From NCBI GenBank assembly GCA_032358165.1, contig JAALGY010000059.1:248001-312000 (forward strand): a stretch of DNA of 64,000 nt, in the 5' to 3' direction. Below are positions 10,140 through 24,300 of the stretch, piece by piece (the first letter of the stretch is position 1; each line of letters starts with the position of its first letter). The notes beneath the pieces were generated by a model. The model did no database searches. It saw nothing but the letters and a program-made list of their open reading frames with translations, and was not told the DNA's origin. This DNA is from Diplosphaera chodatii. Its lineage: Eukaryota; Chlorophyta; Trebouxiophyceae; Prasiolales; Stichococcaceae. Both the position numbers and the translations under genes were made by a program.

Positions 10140-13100
10140 CTGGGCTCTAGCTTGGAGTGTTGTCCGGTTGGCGGGCGGCGGCTTGTGTTTTGAGGCGGCC
10201 TGGGCTCTGTGGGATGTGACCGCCTTCATTCATTCGCCTGGGAGCCTTGAGCGCCCCCAAAGGAAGCCCGCGCCACCAGCCATGCCGCTGCTGCGGCTGC
10301 CGGGGCGCTGAGCGCCCACGCCCCCTCGCAATGAGTAGCGTCGCCGCGCCCTTGTGCTGCGGGTTGGCCGCCACAATGTCCGCACTTTCAGCGCCGCAAA
10401 GGCACTTGGACTCGCTGCTGCGTGCCAACGTAACCGCTTGGACATTGTGTTTGATCAGGAGACCTGGTTCTGTTCCGGGCATGCAGCTCGATGACCGCCC
10501 CTGAGTTGCAACGCGCCTCTGGTGCATGCTGCGCAACTTGCTCGAGGTACCTGTTTGGGAGTAGGTCGGCTGGGCGATGGGACGCCCAGGAGCGGGTGAC
10601 GCTGCAGGACACATATGTATCCCGTTTCGATGGTTGACTGCATGAGCGGTCCAGTGCACATGCGCTGCTGACAGCGGCAGCAGCTGAGCCCATGCGGCTG
10701 CGTACGGCAGGTCCTGCACTGTACACAATGCGCTGGTGGCGCCCAAGATGACTGACTGCGTTGACAGACGCAGGTTCCATACAGCAGGCATGTCCCATAC
10801 CTGCACAGCCTGTCCGATGGGAATGTACAAGTTGGCAGCAGCTGACAAGGTGCACAACAGCGCATATGCTTACGGTTTGTAAGCTCGACGATGTCGCAGG
10901 CACCTTGTCAGCGCTTGCAGTGCGGGCTGCCGCACATGCCGGGTCAAGCGCGCAGGGCCGCCAGCAGCTCCAGGATGGGCTGCTTCTACCACAGACCTAC
11001 GTGTGGGCAGCGAGGGCGCCTTCCACTTGTCCGACTGTCTGCCGGTTTAGGGGTTCTGCGACGCCAGAAATGGCTGTTAACATCTAGCTGGGCGTGTGCT
11101 GCAGGTGTCACACCAATTGCAGCTGGCAGGACCGCGGCACAGGTGTTACCATCGTCTGGTTCGACAGCATCAGCACGCGAGTCAATATTGTCCGCACAAT
11201 TATGCACAGCCCTCCAACATCATGGCGTCTGCCTGCATGATGTGTTATCAAGCGCATTCAGCTTGTCCCAAACAGCAGACGCATTGTCAGACCCAGCCGT
11301 GGCAATCACTCCGAATGGCAGCAGTCTCTGTGACCACAGAATCACCTGCTATAGAATGCTGTCATAGCGGTTGCAAGTGCTGCTGGCAGCTCCACCACTG
11401 CAGCAGGTGCAGCGGCAACAGCTGCCAATTGGAACAGATTCTGCAGCCCTCTGCCTGAGCTTCTGTATGGCTGCAGTGGTGGGAGTGCAGCAATGCCACC
11501 GCGACAGGAGGCTGCGGCGTCGACACTCCGCGACTGCATGGCACATCGGGCATGCTGTCGCTGCTCCTCGCAGGATGCGAGAGGCAACGTGGGTGGGGAA
11601 GAACCAGGACAGGCGAGAGCCTGCATGCACCATCGGACCCTCCCAGTGCCGGAGTGCCCTGCTGCTAATCAGTGTAGGGTGACTGCAGTTAATATTAGGC
11701 GCAGCACACAGGCATGCCAGTTTAGTCTCACCTTTGCAATGCTGTGATATGTAGCCCGTTGATGTCGCCGGAGCCTGAACTGATGAAAGGTGCGCCAGCC
11801 TCCTGGACTGGTCCTGACGTACAATACTGCATACTTACAACATGCTGAGTAGACGTGATGTCGGGATCTGTGAAACGCAGCATTGTCAGGGTAGGCTGGT
11901 CCAAGCCGAAACGGCTCAAGATCGATTTCTGGCATCCTGAACATGCAATCAATCTTGCATGCACCCCTTGAACGCATCACAATAGCTTCGAGCAATGGGT
12001 GCCTGATGATGCAGATCAAAGTGGGCCCTGGCACGAGCTGCGACGTGTCGAGAGAGTATCAGAAGCCTGTTACAGCGTTCAAGACCGCAGAGCTGGAACC
12101 GCCCGACACTTGGAGCGGCACCGCTCCACATTAGCATGCGGATGCTGCGGCAGCGGCTGACACAGCACCTGATGTTGCGCTTGATGCTGCACACCAGGTA
12201 GTGCCTGGACAACTGGCATCCATATCGCCAACGGAACGCAGAGAGACGGCCAGGATGACAAAAAGGACCGTTACCATGCGCAGGCTTAATCATCTGTGTG
12301 TGGCCACCTCGGCCACAAGCAGCGTTGGTCAAGGTCTGCCTGGCTTGATTGCAGAGCGAAGCCAGCGTTGCTAGATCTTGAGGCCATACTTGAGGTGGAA
12401 GTCTCGAGCCTGGGTGCATGCTATATGCATGTTGCTCAGCCTCGAACCATGACTGCGGCTGGCCTTGTCACTGAGCATGTTGCATGTATGGCTGCTTGTA
12501 GAGCAGAGTGGTCAGGCAGTTGCTCCTTCCTACCCCAGGGACTGCAGGCGATGTGGAGGCCATGCACGCAGGACCTCCTGCAACATCATGGCAGCAACCG
12601 CTGCTGGTGCATACAGGTGCAGCGTGCAAGCTGGTTGCACGCTTTCAGGGCTGATACTGTCAAAGTATGCGCATGCGCATGCATGACCGCACTGCAACAA
12701 GAGAACTAACATCAGAAGAAGACAATGTCGGTACGAATGGACGGGCACACAGTGACCGCCATTGACGAGGCTGCTGCTGTTGTGCAGGTGCAATTCAGAC
12801 AGTACAGGCAAGGACGAGACGATGCCACAATTGCAAGGCAGTACCGCCATGGGCACCCATGAATGCAGCAGCAAAGAACAGCAGCCCAAGGCTGGGAATC
12901 TGATTTGAACCTTCACGCATCGCAACTGCTGCAGCAGCAGCCGATGATGTATCTGAAAGTAAGCCCCCCAAGATGTGATGCAATGCCTATGCCTGTTCTT
13001 GCCAACAGGGATGATCTGCAAACTGCATGCTGGCCTTGCATAGCAAAGGTGTGCCGGCTCAGTGACACGCTGCTCTCTGTAGGTGTCCGCTGCTTACAGC

Positions 13101-14200
13101 AACGCTGTTGAAGCTTGCCTATGTGGCATCATGCTGTGCATGCAGGGCCCGCTGGTTGCGGAGGCGGTGCTGCTGATCGGAACTTGAGGTCATGTTCATG
13201 AAGAGTGCCAATGCCGCCTGCCTCATCACCATCAACGCGCACAGCAACTGGTCAGTGCGCTGCAACTCTTTCTTGGCCTGCAAGCCCTGCCGGTGTTGCC
13301 ACAAGATGGTCGCGCGCCATCATGCATGCCCCTGACAGCTTGGTGCTGAAGTCAGTAGGACATGATGGGCGCTGCAGCGCCATCAGGCTAGCAGTCTTTG
13401 CACCTCTGCAATCTGCTGGTGCAACGGGTGTTCTGCCAGTCCATGCAGGTATCTGCCACGGCTGCTGGTCCCCAACAGATGTGGGGCTTCGCCTCCTGCT
13501 TCCCTGCCCTCCCTGCTGCCAGCAGTGCTGGTGAGCTCTTCACACCCTGTGCATCTGTGCAATGCGCAACAGCGTTGTAACCAGCGGAACTGTTGACTAC
13601 AGCAGCAATTACCTGACTGATGCTGCTTGTGTTTGCGGCAAGCAGACCCTCCATCTGGGGCACCGGTCATGGACATTGCCGCCACTGCATCAGCTGGCAG
13701 CGGCGGCCAACCTGGCGCCGGCGCCAACATCGCCGGCCCCCAAGCGGCTGAGCTGTGACAGCCACTCCCGGTGCGTCAGCATCAGTGCACTCTGCAACTC
13801 TCCCATTTTACTCTTGCTCTAGAAGTGCAGCCTGAACACCCTTGACATGCAACTGCCTTCGAGTGTTGGAACGGTCCTGCAGCATGGTGAACATGCAAAA
13901 GAGCACCTCTTATTACCACACCGCAGGAATGGCAGACATGAATGGTACAGACGAGGGCACCATGCCAACCTTCAGAACAACGAAGACCGGGCCAATTGCG
14001 CGTGAAGGGGCAGCAGTGCATCTGGCGTCAGCAGCGGCAACTGCCGGAGTGATGGGCTGGAGAGGCAACTAGCAAACTGTGACTGCATTGACAGACGCAG
14101 ACCCGCTGGAGCACTGGCAGGGTCCTTAGGAAGTGCTGGAGCTTCTTAGATCTGAGTCTGTGGGGAAACCTCTGGAACACTGCCGCACTTGCGGGGCAGT
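10140..14200. other. About 4 kb with no supportable gene; likely decayed repeats
   Basis: Open frames here are short on both strands and their candidate splice sites do not link into a reading frame. A segment TTGACAGACGCAG occurs twice, near 10.76 kb and 14.09 kb, which suggests related repeat copies. A minus-strand frame near 13.4-13.7 kb has a Gln/Asn-rich helical start (EGLLAANTSSISQVIAAVV) reminiscent of gag-like N-termini, but it breaks off and has no partner domain. I call no gene here. Confidence 0.4.
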
Positions 14201-14390
14201 CTGGGGGCAACTGCGTGCCTGAAGTGCTCGGTCTGGTGTGTGAAACTAGGGGGCAACCCGGTGGCAACTCCGGGGCAACAGGCCTGCCAGCATGGGGGAC
14301 ACCGCCAGATTGACCACAAGTGTCCCCCAATCCTCCCCCTACCCACCGGCAGCCATCTGGGCCAGAAGTATCCCCTTGGTTGCCCCCAGT
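14201..14390. repeat. Inverted repeat of a GGGGGCAAC motif
   Basis: CTGGGGGCAAC at 14201-14211 is exactly complementary to GTTGCCCCCAG at 14380-14390. The region between holds further GGGGCAAC and GTGGCAAC copies on one side and TTGCCC copies on the other. The strand could fold into a G/C-rich stem with a loop of about 170 nt. No function can be assigned. Confidence 0.45.
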
Positions 14391-14568
14391 TGCCCACCCC
14401 TCCAGTTCCTGGTAGGGGGATGTTGCTGTAGCGGCTAGCAGTCGCAGGCTGTCGTACAGTTATGCTAGGCGAGAGAGAAGGGTTGCAAACGACAGAATGT
14501 GTTGCGAGGCACCACCGCAATGCCTTCAGAAATGGTTCCACATCAGCATGACATTAGCAAGTGCTGGA

Positions 14569-14693
14569 ATAAAAATAAATCAAAAAATAATTATATTTCT
14601 ATAATTATTTATAGTAATTTTATTTGGTTTAACGATTTTTAAATGAAAAACTATATATATTTTAGTGTTAAATCATATATAGTTTTTCTCAGT
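14569..14693. other. Extremely AT-rich island with a perfect hairpin
   Basis: About 120 bp are almost pure A/T inside otherwise GC-rich DNA. At the right end an arm GAAAAACTATATA (from about 14645) is matched by its complement TATATAGTTTTTC (ending about 14687), with a short A/T loop between. The composition is unlike every neighbouring segment. An organelle-derived insertion or a non-autonomous element are both possible. Confidence 0.7.
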
Positions 14694-15312
14694 TTCAATG
14701 CTGAACGTAGGTTGAAGCTTCAGTTGAAATTCATTGTGGTCCCTGTATGTGGAGCAGGAACCTCCTATACCATGTAAACATGCGTACCAGTAGTATGTTG
14801 TAAATCTGTACAGCATCAAATGTTCACACATGCAATTGTCCAGGCTTTCCTGCCTTTGGTTTGCCTCGGCGGCTGCATCACTGTTTCCCCATCGTCGGCT
14901 GTCTGACATGTTGTCGCTTCGCCCCAGCTCGCGCCGCCACTTTATCTTGATCCTGCTCCGTGATGCTGCCATCTGTATGATTGCCAGAAGCTTCGCCCGG
15001 TTCCGCACTGCAATCTGCTCCGTTGTGCCCCCGTTGTGCGGTGAACTTTGCTGTGCTGCATCAGTATCCACATGTGTCTCCATAATGGTGCTGCTGTTGC
15101 CAGCTGTCTTCACATGCAGCAGCATTTATTACAAGCAGAGTCACATGACATGTTCACCAGTTTGACACCACATTACACATTACCACAGTACGTCATCCGA
15201 TGTCACTGTCCCTCACGTATCATGTCACAGGCAACCACCACATTATCAGATCATGTGGAAACCGAGACCATGTCATCAGCCGGCCACCCTAAAATCAGAG
15301 ATGGAAGCCTCT

Positions 15313-18300
15313 CTACCCTCCACCCTCCGTGGCCATCCAACTAACCAGCCCTTTGAGTTCTTCTTGCCGCGCCTCGCCCGGCGGCTCTGCATCCTCCAAC
15401 GTCTGTGAAGCAATAACACACACACACTTACTTGAGCATGCTGTGCACTGCAATGCATCTATACTGAAACTGACAATGTCGTCACGAAGGAGTGGGCAGC
15501 ATGACTGACCCCTGATCGGTCGTAAGCGCGGCAGAGTTTGCAAGGGCCGTTTGCCCATTGCCCGCCACCAGACTTCTTGTTTTTGCCTCCAAACCGATCT
15601 AGAGGCCTGGACAAAGCCCGCAAGAGTGTCGGGCGTGAGCACAAGGCGGGCTGCAAGTTTGTGCTTGATGTGAGCATATGATATGTGGCAAATCAAACAG
15701 AGCAACGCACCGGACCGTCCAGCACTTGAGACAGATCAGGGCGTTGACTCTTGCGTCCACCAATGCCCAGTAGACCGCTGGGTGCCCATCCACGCAGGCT
15801 TGAGTACCGCGCGTCAATACCGCGTACGCGTCCAGTGGCAGTGGCAGCAAGTCCTCTGGCACCGTGCACCGCCGCTCCGCCTCTATCAAGTGGGTGGACA
15901 GCACCTGCAATGGTAACACACGACCCGACTGAAGTTTCGTATTCCTCTTTTGGGGATGCATGAGGGCCAGATTTCCTTCCAAGATGCACTTGGCTATAGT
16001 GCAGCTCGGTTACATGCGCCACATGTACAAACGAACACCACCCCCACACCTTGCCAGTGTCGAGGTAAAGTTGCTCGCAGAATGCCCTCGCTTTGATCGC
16101 CTCCTTGAGCCACCATGTGCGGGACTTCTCTTGAGCTGCGGCCAGCAGATTTGGACATCATCTGCATGACATCAAACGAGCATCACCGGCAAGCTGCAAT
16201 GCTCTTTGTTGGCACCAACACACAGACAATGTTCTTACATGATCTCGGCTGCGATGGGCCCGCACCCTCTGGTCTGCGACAAGGAATGCAGAAATATGCA
16301 GTGGTCGTTGCAGGGGGTGTGAACTTCTCTCCAATGCAGGGCTGATCTGCTTGAGTTCTCCAATGCAGGGCTGATCTGCTTGAGTTGATCATACGTACTC
16401 TGGCACTCGCCGCAAGGCGTTGCGACATGGCTTGCATCTGCCGCTCGGCTTCTTCGTCTCGCCCGGAGGAGGGCACGTGAACACGAACGATCTGGTATCC
16501 CTGTGCAAGAGGCAATAAAACACATCATCTGTTGGTCCTTGATATTGCAAACATGCAGTGGACTGCTGGTGTCACAAGGCTGCACAGTGAGCAGATTGCA
16601 ACAGCAGCCTGGCTGACGCGCCTGACGGTCCAGCAGGTGGTGCACAGGTTTGCTGCTACTGTTGGCCCGCGGTCATTGCCGGCTGAGTGAGCGAGCACGC
16701 ATGCGGCGAGGCCGGACACAAGCACCTCTGTCATGCTGAGCTGGATTGGCAGCGCCGAGCTTGGCGCCCGACATGAGCGCATGTGCGCCAACAGCACGTG
16801 TGGCATGCCAAGTGGGCCAACGACGATTTCCTCCCTAGTCACCTGCAGCCACGTCGTGGCGCGGCACTGATTCAACAAGCACGGCAGTTTGAAGGTGCAA
16901 AGGTGTCGCCCTGTGAGTCCCCCACCTCTTGGGGGCGGCCCCCCGTGCACCGGCCCACAATGATGGCCTCGATCCGGGCGAGGAGCGTGTCAAAACCTGT
17001 ACATATTCAGGGACATGGGTGACGGCTTTCACAGTTGTGAAGCTGCAGGCTGCATGTGCCATAGCAGGCCGAGCACACAGCAGATGCAGCGCGTGCTTGG
17101 TGTCGCTCACATGGAGTCATCAACCGCTGCGGCGCATAGTATGAGCCCCACAGCTCTCCGCGCGTCACAAACGGCAGGATCAATATCATGCCACCATAAT
17201 TCTCCCTCCTCTCGCCACTTGGCGAGATCAGCCCGGCCTCGTGCAGGACCGACAAGTCAAGTGCGACCATGTGGTCCGCGTACTGCAACGCGGCCGCCGC
17301 CTGCGGGCGTGACAGAGGTGGTGGCGCAGCAGCTGGTGGAGCGTATATACGCTCTGAAGCTGCCTTGGTGCCTGGCCCTTTGAGTCGTTTTCCACTCTGG
17401 CCGCACCTTCGGTTGCCTCAAGGAAAGGACGGCGATATCAAAGCTGTCCAGCGTGTACTGGCGGCCAGGGCGCCGTTCGCCGCCCACCTCCATGCGTTGG
17501 GGACAGGTGACATCGCATGCGGCACGCGTGTAGCCGGAGGACGGCGTTGCTGTTCTGACCTTTGCCTGCAGTAATCGAGCAGTTTAGCTGCAGACTGTGG
17601 AATGTTGGTTTTTGGGATGGAATTGGTCACCTCTGAATTCTGAAGTCAGCAGGCTTCGCAGTCATTGCGACATTTTGAAGCTGCCACTACTGAATCTGGC
17701 TAGTGGGGTACCGAGATCTGGTTGAACTCCCACTACCACAGTGGACTGGGTTTGTCGAACAAGTCTGCAGCGGCTGCGAGGGACAGGGACGCGCAGCAAA
17801 AGGTGCTCGCAGAAGGCAAATATCAACAGGCATTTTGGCCCATCTTGGCCCATACTTCTGTCAGAAAGTTTCCCCAGCTACACCATCTGCTGAAAACGCC
17901 GATCTCCAGCGACTAGCTGCTTTCAGAACAGCTGCCGGAGGCGGCCCATTGGCCAACCAAGTGAAACTTCAGGGTAGTTGGGGGCTACTGCAGCCAGATG
18001 TCATTGGCTCAATCGACACGCTGACAGCCGATCAATCGATTGGGAGCCCCGAACATGCGGAGTTCCCCTTTTGGAAAAGGCCTTTGGAAAGGGCTGTACG
18101 GTACGAAAAACCGCCAAGTGCAGTTGAAGGCTCGAAGCCCCACATTGCTGTCCTCGCAGTTTGCGCGCGTGCGCGGCCGCCTGAGGCACCAGCGACCTGC
18201 TAACACCACCTGTCCGTAGTCGCTGATCACCAGTGGCCGCGTGCAACATGCTTGGTTTCGAGTTGCACATTGCCAGCAGGCGCAGCCAGTGCCGAGAGCT

Positions 18301-21300
18301 TTAGCACGTGCAGCGCTTGCCCTGAAGTGGCAGCGCAGCCATGCTGCTGTGAGAGCATCCCAAATTGGGTCGCAGCTCGGTCAGCTGCCACGCAGCCCAG
18401 CCAGAAGCCGTCGAAGTCAGCAGTGATGCCCCAGACTCTGTTGCCTTTCGGCACATCCGCAGCTCTGAAGGCTTGCTCAACGCATGCTGCAGCGTCCCAT
18501 AAACATGGCGAGCAGCTTGGCAGGCAGCCGTGACGTGGGACAGGGCGAGGGACAGCAGTGCCATCCAGGTCAGTACCGATGCCCACACATCAGATCGGCT
18601 TGCACTGCTTCATCCAGTGCGCTCACGTCTCCGGGCACAGCAGCATGCGACAGGACCTGCCGAGGCAGCCGAAGGCACGGTCATGGCAGCATGCGACGGC
18701 CATGCATGCCCGGCCAGCGGCGCTATGCTGCTGTGGTTCATTAGTGCTGCACATCAGCAGCCCTGTGCTTGGCTTCCGACGATCAAGCTCTGCGTGTCTG
18801 CAGGGTCGAAAGCGTTGGACCGCCACAACCTGGCCGAGGGTTGGCGCTGCGGCGTCAGCCCTGCCTGCGGCCGACGGCAGGTGACCAGACCAACCCCTGG
18901 CGTGCCGCCGCCGCACATGCGACTCTTGGCATGCCCCGGCAGTCCGTGCCCATTGAGTGACACTGCGGCTCCGCCTGGTCGCAGGAGAGTCAAAGCAGCC
19001 GGCACTTTGGATGCAGCAGGGACCGCACAGGGTCCGGCTGCCGTCCCCAGGCAGGTGGCGTTGCACGCCTCAGCAGTCCCTTTCACGTGTGGCATGCCAT
19101 GCGCAGCACCAGTGTTGAGCGTGCTCCGGCAGCTGCCGCAACTCTTCCGCATGTGCGTTGCAGGGTTGCAGGCTGACACAGGCACTGGCACAGAGTCCGG
19201 CGTGATAGCAGCAGCCTCAGGCTGGGCCTGGCTGCTGTGCTTAGATAGTGTATCGGGCAATCTGGTGGTGGCGCCACCGCTGCCGCCTGCGACAGCTTGG
19301 GTTACGAGCCGCTCGAACAGCTCCATCAGTTGGTTTTGCAGCATTTGAACGCCGCATTCTAGGCTCTAGTGACTGTGACAGGGTCGCTGCGCTGCCAAAG
19401 AGCAGTGCATCGTACTCTGTGCAGTCAAACGGACAGCATAGCCTGCGGCACAACCATACTACGGGCACAAGCAGTCTTCCATGATGGCATCACTCTCGCT
19501 GCAGCCGAGTGGCACACTTTCCACCGTGGTGGAGTTCGCATTGAATACTGTTGTAGCTTACTGTGCTGTACACTTGTAGAGGCGCGCTCCGCCATGGCCG
19601 GGAACCGCCACAGGACACGGGAACCGGACTGCTTTCACCGCCCAAAATATTGTATTATACAACGGGGGCGCACCTGGATCGTGCATGGATGCATGGAGTT
19701 GGGCACGGGGCGGCCGTCGTCATCAATCGCCAAGACCTCCCGGTTGCGGATGAGGATGTCCGCGTCTTGGTACAGGACGGGGTCCACATCGAACTGCGTG
19801 CACCAAGGCGGCCAATGTTCATGTGTTCAATACCAGATGGGCTGCGTCATCTGTACTGCGTTAAAAGCACAGCAACTAGCTCGCAAACAGGAGGAGCCTG
19901 TCAAACACAACAATCGCCTCTGCGAAGCAAATGCAGAGGAAGCTCACCCCGCGGATGTGCATGGCGGCCATCAGTTTCCATTGGAAGCGCCCGCCGCAGC
20001 CAATGGTCTTGTCGGTACGCTGGCTGGTGCACGTGGCGGGGAGTTCCATCTGCATGCGCGGCGCACGCGCGAGCGGCCCGGCCAGCGCCCTCACGACCTG
20101 CATCGCCTTGACGGTCCCTGCATCGCCTGCGAGCGCACGGAGCAGAATTTCGCAACACATATGGCACTACCATGGCACAGCAGGCTGCATGCCTGCCACC
20201 CGCAGGCGCACCTTCAGGCCATAGCAGGGTGGCGTTGAGCTTGCGGGCGGCCTCCTGCAAGGACTCGCGATCCGATGGGATGTCGATGCGTTTGCCGCCG
20301 TCACACAATCTGCGCAGCAGCATCGGTGGCTTCGTCTTTTAGGGTAGCTCCACACACATACATGCAAGCCAAGGAGAGGTAAAGCCAGGCACGGCGTGCA
20401 ACACTCACATGGCAGGGGAGATGTCGAAATCGCCCCCTACAACGCGCTTTGTTATCTCCGCCAAGGTCTGCTGGAAAACCAGCACAAACGGACGGCCTGC
20501 GTGCGCAGCGTGATACAACAAGATGGCTGTGGTCTCCATGTCTCTCTGTTTTCTGACAACTACACACAGCAGCTTGCGGTGCTGGGCAGTCGTCAGCAGG
20601 GTTCGCACCGTCGACGTGACTCTCCAACACGTAGTGGACGGCGTTGTCCAGCTTGGCGGCCCGGCACTCCGCGCCGTAGCCCTCCTCATCGTAGGTGAAG
20701 GGTGGCAGATCCGATGCCACGTTCACCTCGACATGGATGAGGGTCTGCAAAGGGTTTAAAGCAGAGGTCTTGCTCTCTATTTGATTGGACCGCAGTTGCC
20801 GGCTATATAGTCAGCCAGAACGTCATCAACAGAAGAAGAAGGTGCGAGGCAGTGCTCTCACACTCATTTTGAAGCTGTGATACCATGTCTTGGCTTGGTG
20901 CACGTCGCCGCCTTCTGGAAAGTAGTTCAGCTCGCCGCTCTCTTTATCTTGAATCACCGCTATGCCGCGGTCTGCAGTCAGAGACCGTGCACGCATGACT
21001 ACACTGCCCACCGCTGCTGTGTGCACAGCGTGCCCACAATGTCTCAAATCGACAGAGGCCCACCGCACCTCTCTCATAGATGTTGCTGATGATGCCGGCT
21101 TTCTGCAGCCTTGCCAATGCTGCCCACACCCGGTCCTCGGCGGGTTCACCTGCCCAGGCAGACATGCTCATCAGTATGCATCAGTGTTGGCAACTCGGGT
21201 GTGTTCCGCTGAGTCATGGACTGTTGTGGCATGACAGTAGCATGAGACAGCTTTGCATCCGCTGGACCATCACCCCAAGCGACTCACTCCGCAGGGCCTC

Positions 21301-24300
21301 CAGCTCGTCCGGAAGCAGCCTGCAGAGCATCCGGTCCCCCAGGGTACACTCAAGGCAGCTCCTGAAGAAGCTCCCGGTTTCCAGGGCCTCGCCCACCGTC
21401 ATCTCCTGCACCAGAGAGATAACACCACTTGCATCAGCAGCGCCAGGAGTCCGGCATGACATGAAGGACACAAGCTAGCGACGTGCTGATCGCTGGCACG
21501 GAGGACAGCACTGTCTGTGTAGAGAGCGCGCTCACATGCGCGTTGTTTCGGCACATGACCTCGTTCAGCTCCGCCCAGTGCAGCGTGCCGACCATCCTGC
21601 ATTCGTTGCTCAGCTGCCAGGCGTGTATGTCGTCGATGTAGCGCCGATGGGCGTCGCGCGTCGCGGCGGACACCAGTGGCGGCAAGCCCCGCAAAGCCCG
21701 CCGCTGCGTTGCGGCGTGGAAGGGCGTGTGGGAATGCGTGTGGTTCGGATCGAACGCCGTGCTGAGCTTCTGCCACACGTGAGACGCCCGCGATGATGTC
21801 CAGGTGTAGCGCCCCGCCTTGTGACACAACACCTGGTCGGCGAGCTCTGCCTCGCCTGCGGCCAGAAAAGACCATCGGTGACTCGCCGTACACCATTTGC
21901 TGGGCTCGTTCGCAACGGCATGGTGGCAAGCCATATGGGCATACAGACTTTCACAGTCAACGCACATGCGTGCGCCACCAGCTCGAGTGGGCATGCCTGC
22001 CAGTCACAGGGAGTCGGATTCGGCCCACCATCAGATTGGCAGGCGATCTCCGCAGCTGCTTCCGGTGTCAGCGCTCCGGGGATGTCGGCGGCGGCGGCGG
22101 CCATGGGAGCGGCTGCAGGTGCCGAGGTGGCGGCTGCGGCTGCAACGAGGCATGGTGCGGCGGCGGCGGCGGCGGTGTCGCCTGCATGACACTCACTGCA
22201 GTGCTGACAACGCTTCAAAGCTTGTCGTCAGGACACCAACTGGGAAGATAGAGCTCCAGAGAACCAGGCACAAAACGCTGCCGGCTGGTGCCAGCAGGGC
22301 CAGCAGACAGGAGCACACCCTGCGCAGGGTGCGGCCCCGGCATGCAGGCGCACCTGTCAGGGGGGCGGCGGGCGGGTCGACGTCCATGGCCTCTGCCACG
22401 ACGTCCATCGCCTCGTTCACTGCGCCTGTGGCAGCAGGCGACCAAGACACTCAGGCGGCGGAGCGACACAGACACACATCTGGGCCGCCTTTGATGGGAT
22501 CCACTGCTCAACCTCATCAGCTCATCAACCCAGCTTCAAGACATCAGACAGCTCTTGAGATCGATGCCCACCGGCCAGGAGCTCCATCTGGCGCTGTCCG
22601 AGGTCGTCCCCGTCCAGGTCATCAGCAGGCTCAGGCGGCCCCTGCTGCTGCGCCATGGCCTGCAGTGCATGGTGCAGGTCTTTGCCCCCAAGGCCAGCCT
22701 CCCCGCATCAAAGAGCCGAAGTGCATGGCGTGCAGTAGATTCACGATTGCGCAGCATGTTGCATGACAGCCGTGTACCTGCAGCAGGATCGGGCAGGTAA
22801 GGCGGGTTAAGGGTTTGGGTTTACAAAGCCATGCCTTCACCGCACCTTCCGCTTCTTGCTGCTGCGGGCTTCACCGGGCAGCGGGTGCGGCGGGGCTGGT
22901 GCCAGGTGCACGCCCGGCACGGCGGCGGCTGCGTCGCCGCTGCCAGCATCCGGGTGTGCCGGCTGTGCGTCTTGCGCCCCCTGCGCGGGTGCACGGCGCA
23001 GGTCACAGTACGACATGTATGAACGACTGCATATACACAGCTGCTGGGAGTTCCTGGACGGTTTCCTGGCGGCAGTGCAGGGTAAGTGTGGGGGGACGCA
23101 CAGTGGAATGGTTCAGAGACGCTGTGCGGCCGGCAGTCTGGCCTGCAAAGCTGCCGCTCACAAGTGCTGCAGGCCGGCGGCGCTTCGGGGCTGGCTCTGC
23201 ACCCTCGGCCGGCTCGCCAGGCGGGCTGTGCGGCCGCGGCCGGGCCGCAGCCGGAGCAGATGCCGCCGCTGGCGTGGGCTGGTCGGCGGCCGCCGCCACC
23301 TGCTGCCCGAGGGGCGCGGTGCCGGAGGGACCAGCGTCGGGCGGCGCTGCAAACACAGGTACAGATTCACAATGCTTTTCTGCGTCACCGCATCCTGATG
23401 GCTGAACGCATCTGCTCGGGACGGGTGGATGGATACAACCCGACTGCAACAACTGAAAGAAAGAAACAGGGACGCACCCGCGGGCGTGCTGGAGATTCGC
23501 GCCACCGCAACGGGGCAGCGTCTGCAGTGCCGCTTGAAGCTCGAGCGCAACGCCGCCAGCGCTGTGTTGCTGCCAAATACCTTCCTGCACCTCGGGCACT
23601 GTTGCTGCCAGCGCCATTGCCCAGGGGCGCCTGCCACCAGAGACAGGAGTACAATGTCAGAAGGATGGCCTGCCACAGGTTGAACAGCTGCGTCTGCCCG
23701 TCTGCCGATGCAGGGCGTGCCTGCAGTCCAGCCTTTCACCACTACAAACGGTCACCAGCTTTCGAATGCATCTGGCTCACACCTGCGGCCGCTGGCTGGG
23801 CTGCAGTGCCGACGCTGGTCGGCGTGCCGCCCGCGCCACGGCGCTGGCCAGCCGGTGGTGGACCCCCCGGCTGCTGCTGCGACTGCTGCTGCGAGGGCGC
23901 GGGCGGCGGCAGAGGCGTCGGCAGCGGCGCTGTGTGCAGGCCGTTCGAGTGGCGCCGCGGTGAATCCTGTGCCTGCAATCCAAGTGAGCGTATGGGGCGA
24001 CACTGTATACACGGCGCAAGACACAAGTGGCGAGTTTGCATGCTGCTAGGTGGGCAGGCCATCTGACTGACATCAGCACTATTGCTGTTGCTGCGGAACG
24101 CTCATTGCAGAGCCCGCGGTCTGGCAGCACCTGGGTGCAGGGGACAGCGGCGCCGCTGCGGCCACCGCCCGCGGACGAAGGCGCCGCTGGCGCTGCGCAT
24201 CTGCTGGCCATGAGACCGTTGCCCAGGCCGCGAGGCTGCCCGATCAGTGCATCCCCCCGCCGGCGCGGCAGCGGCGGCTGCTGCAGCGGCAGCTGCGGCT

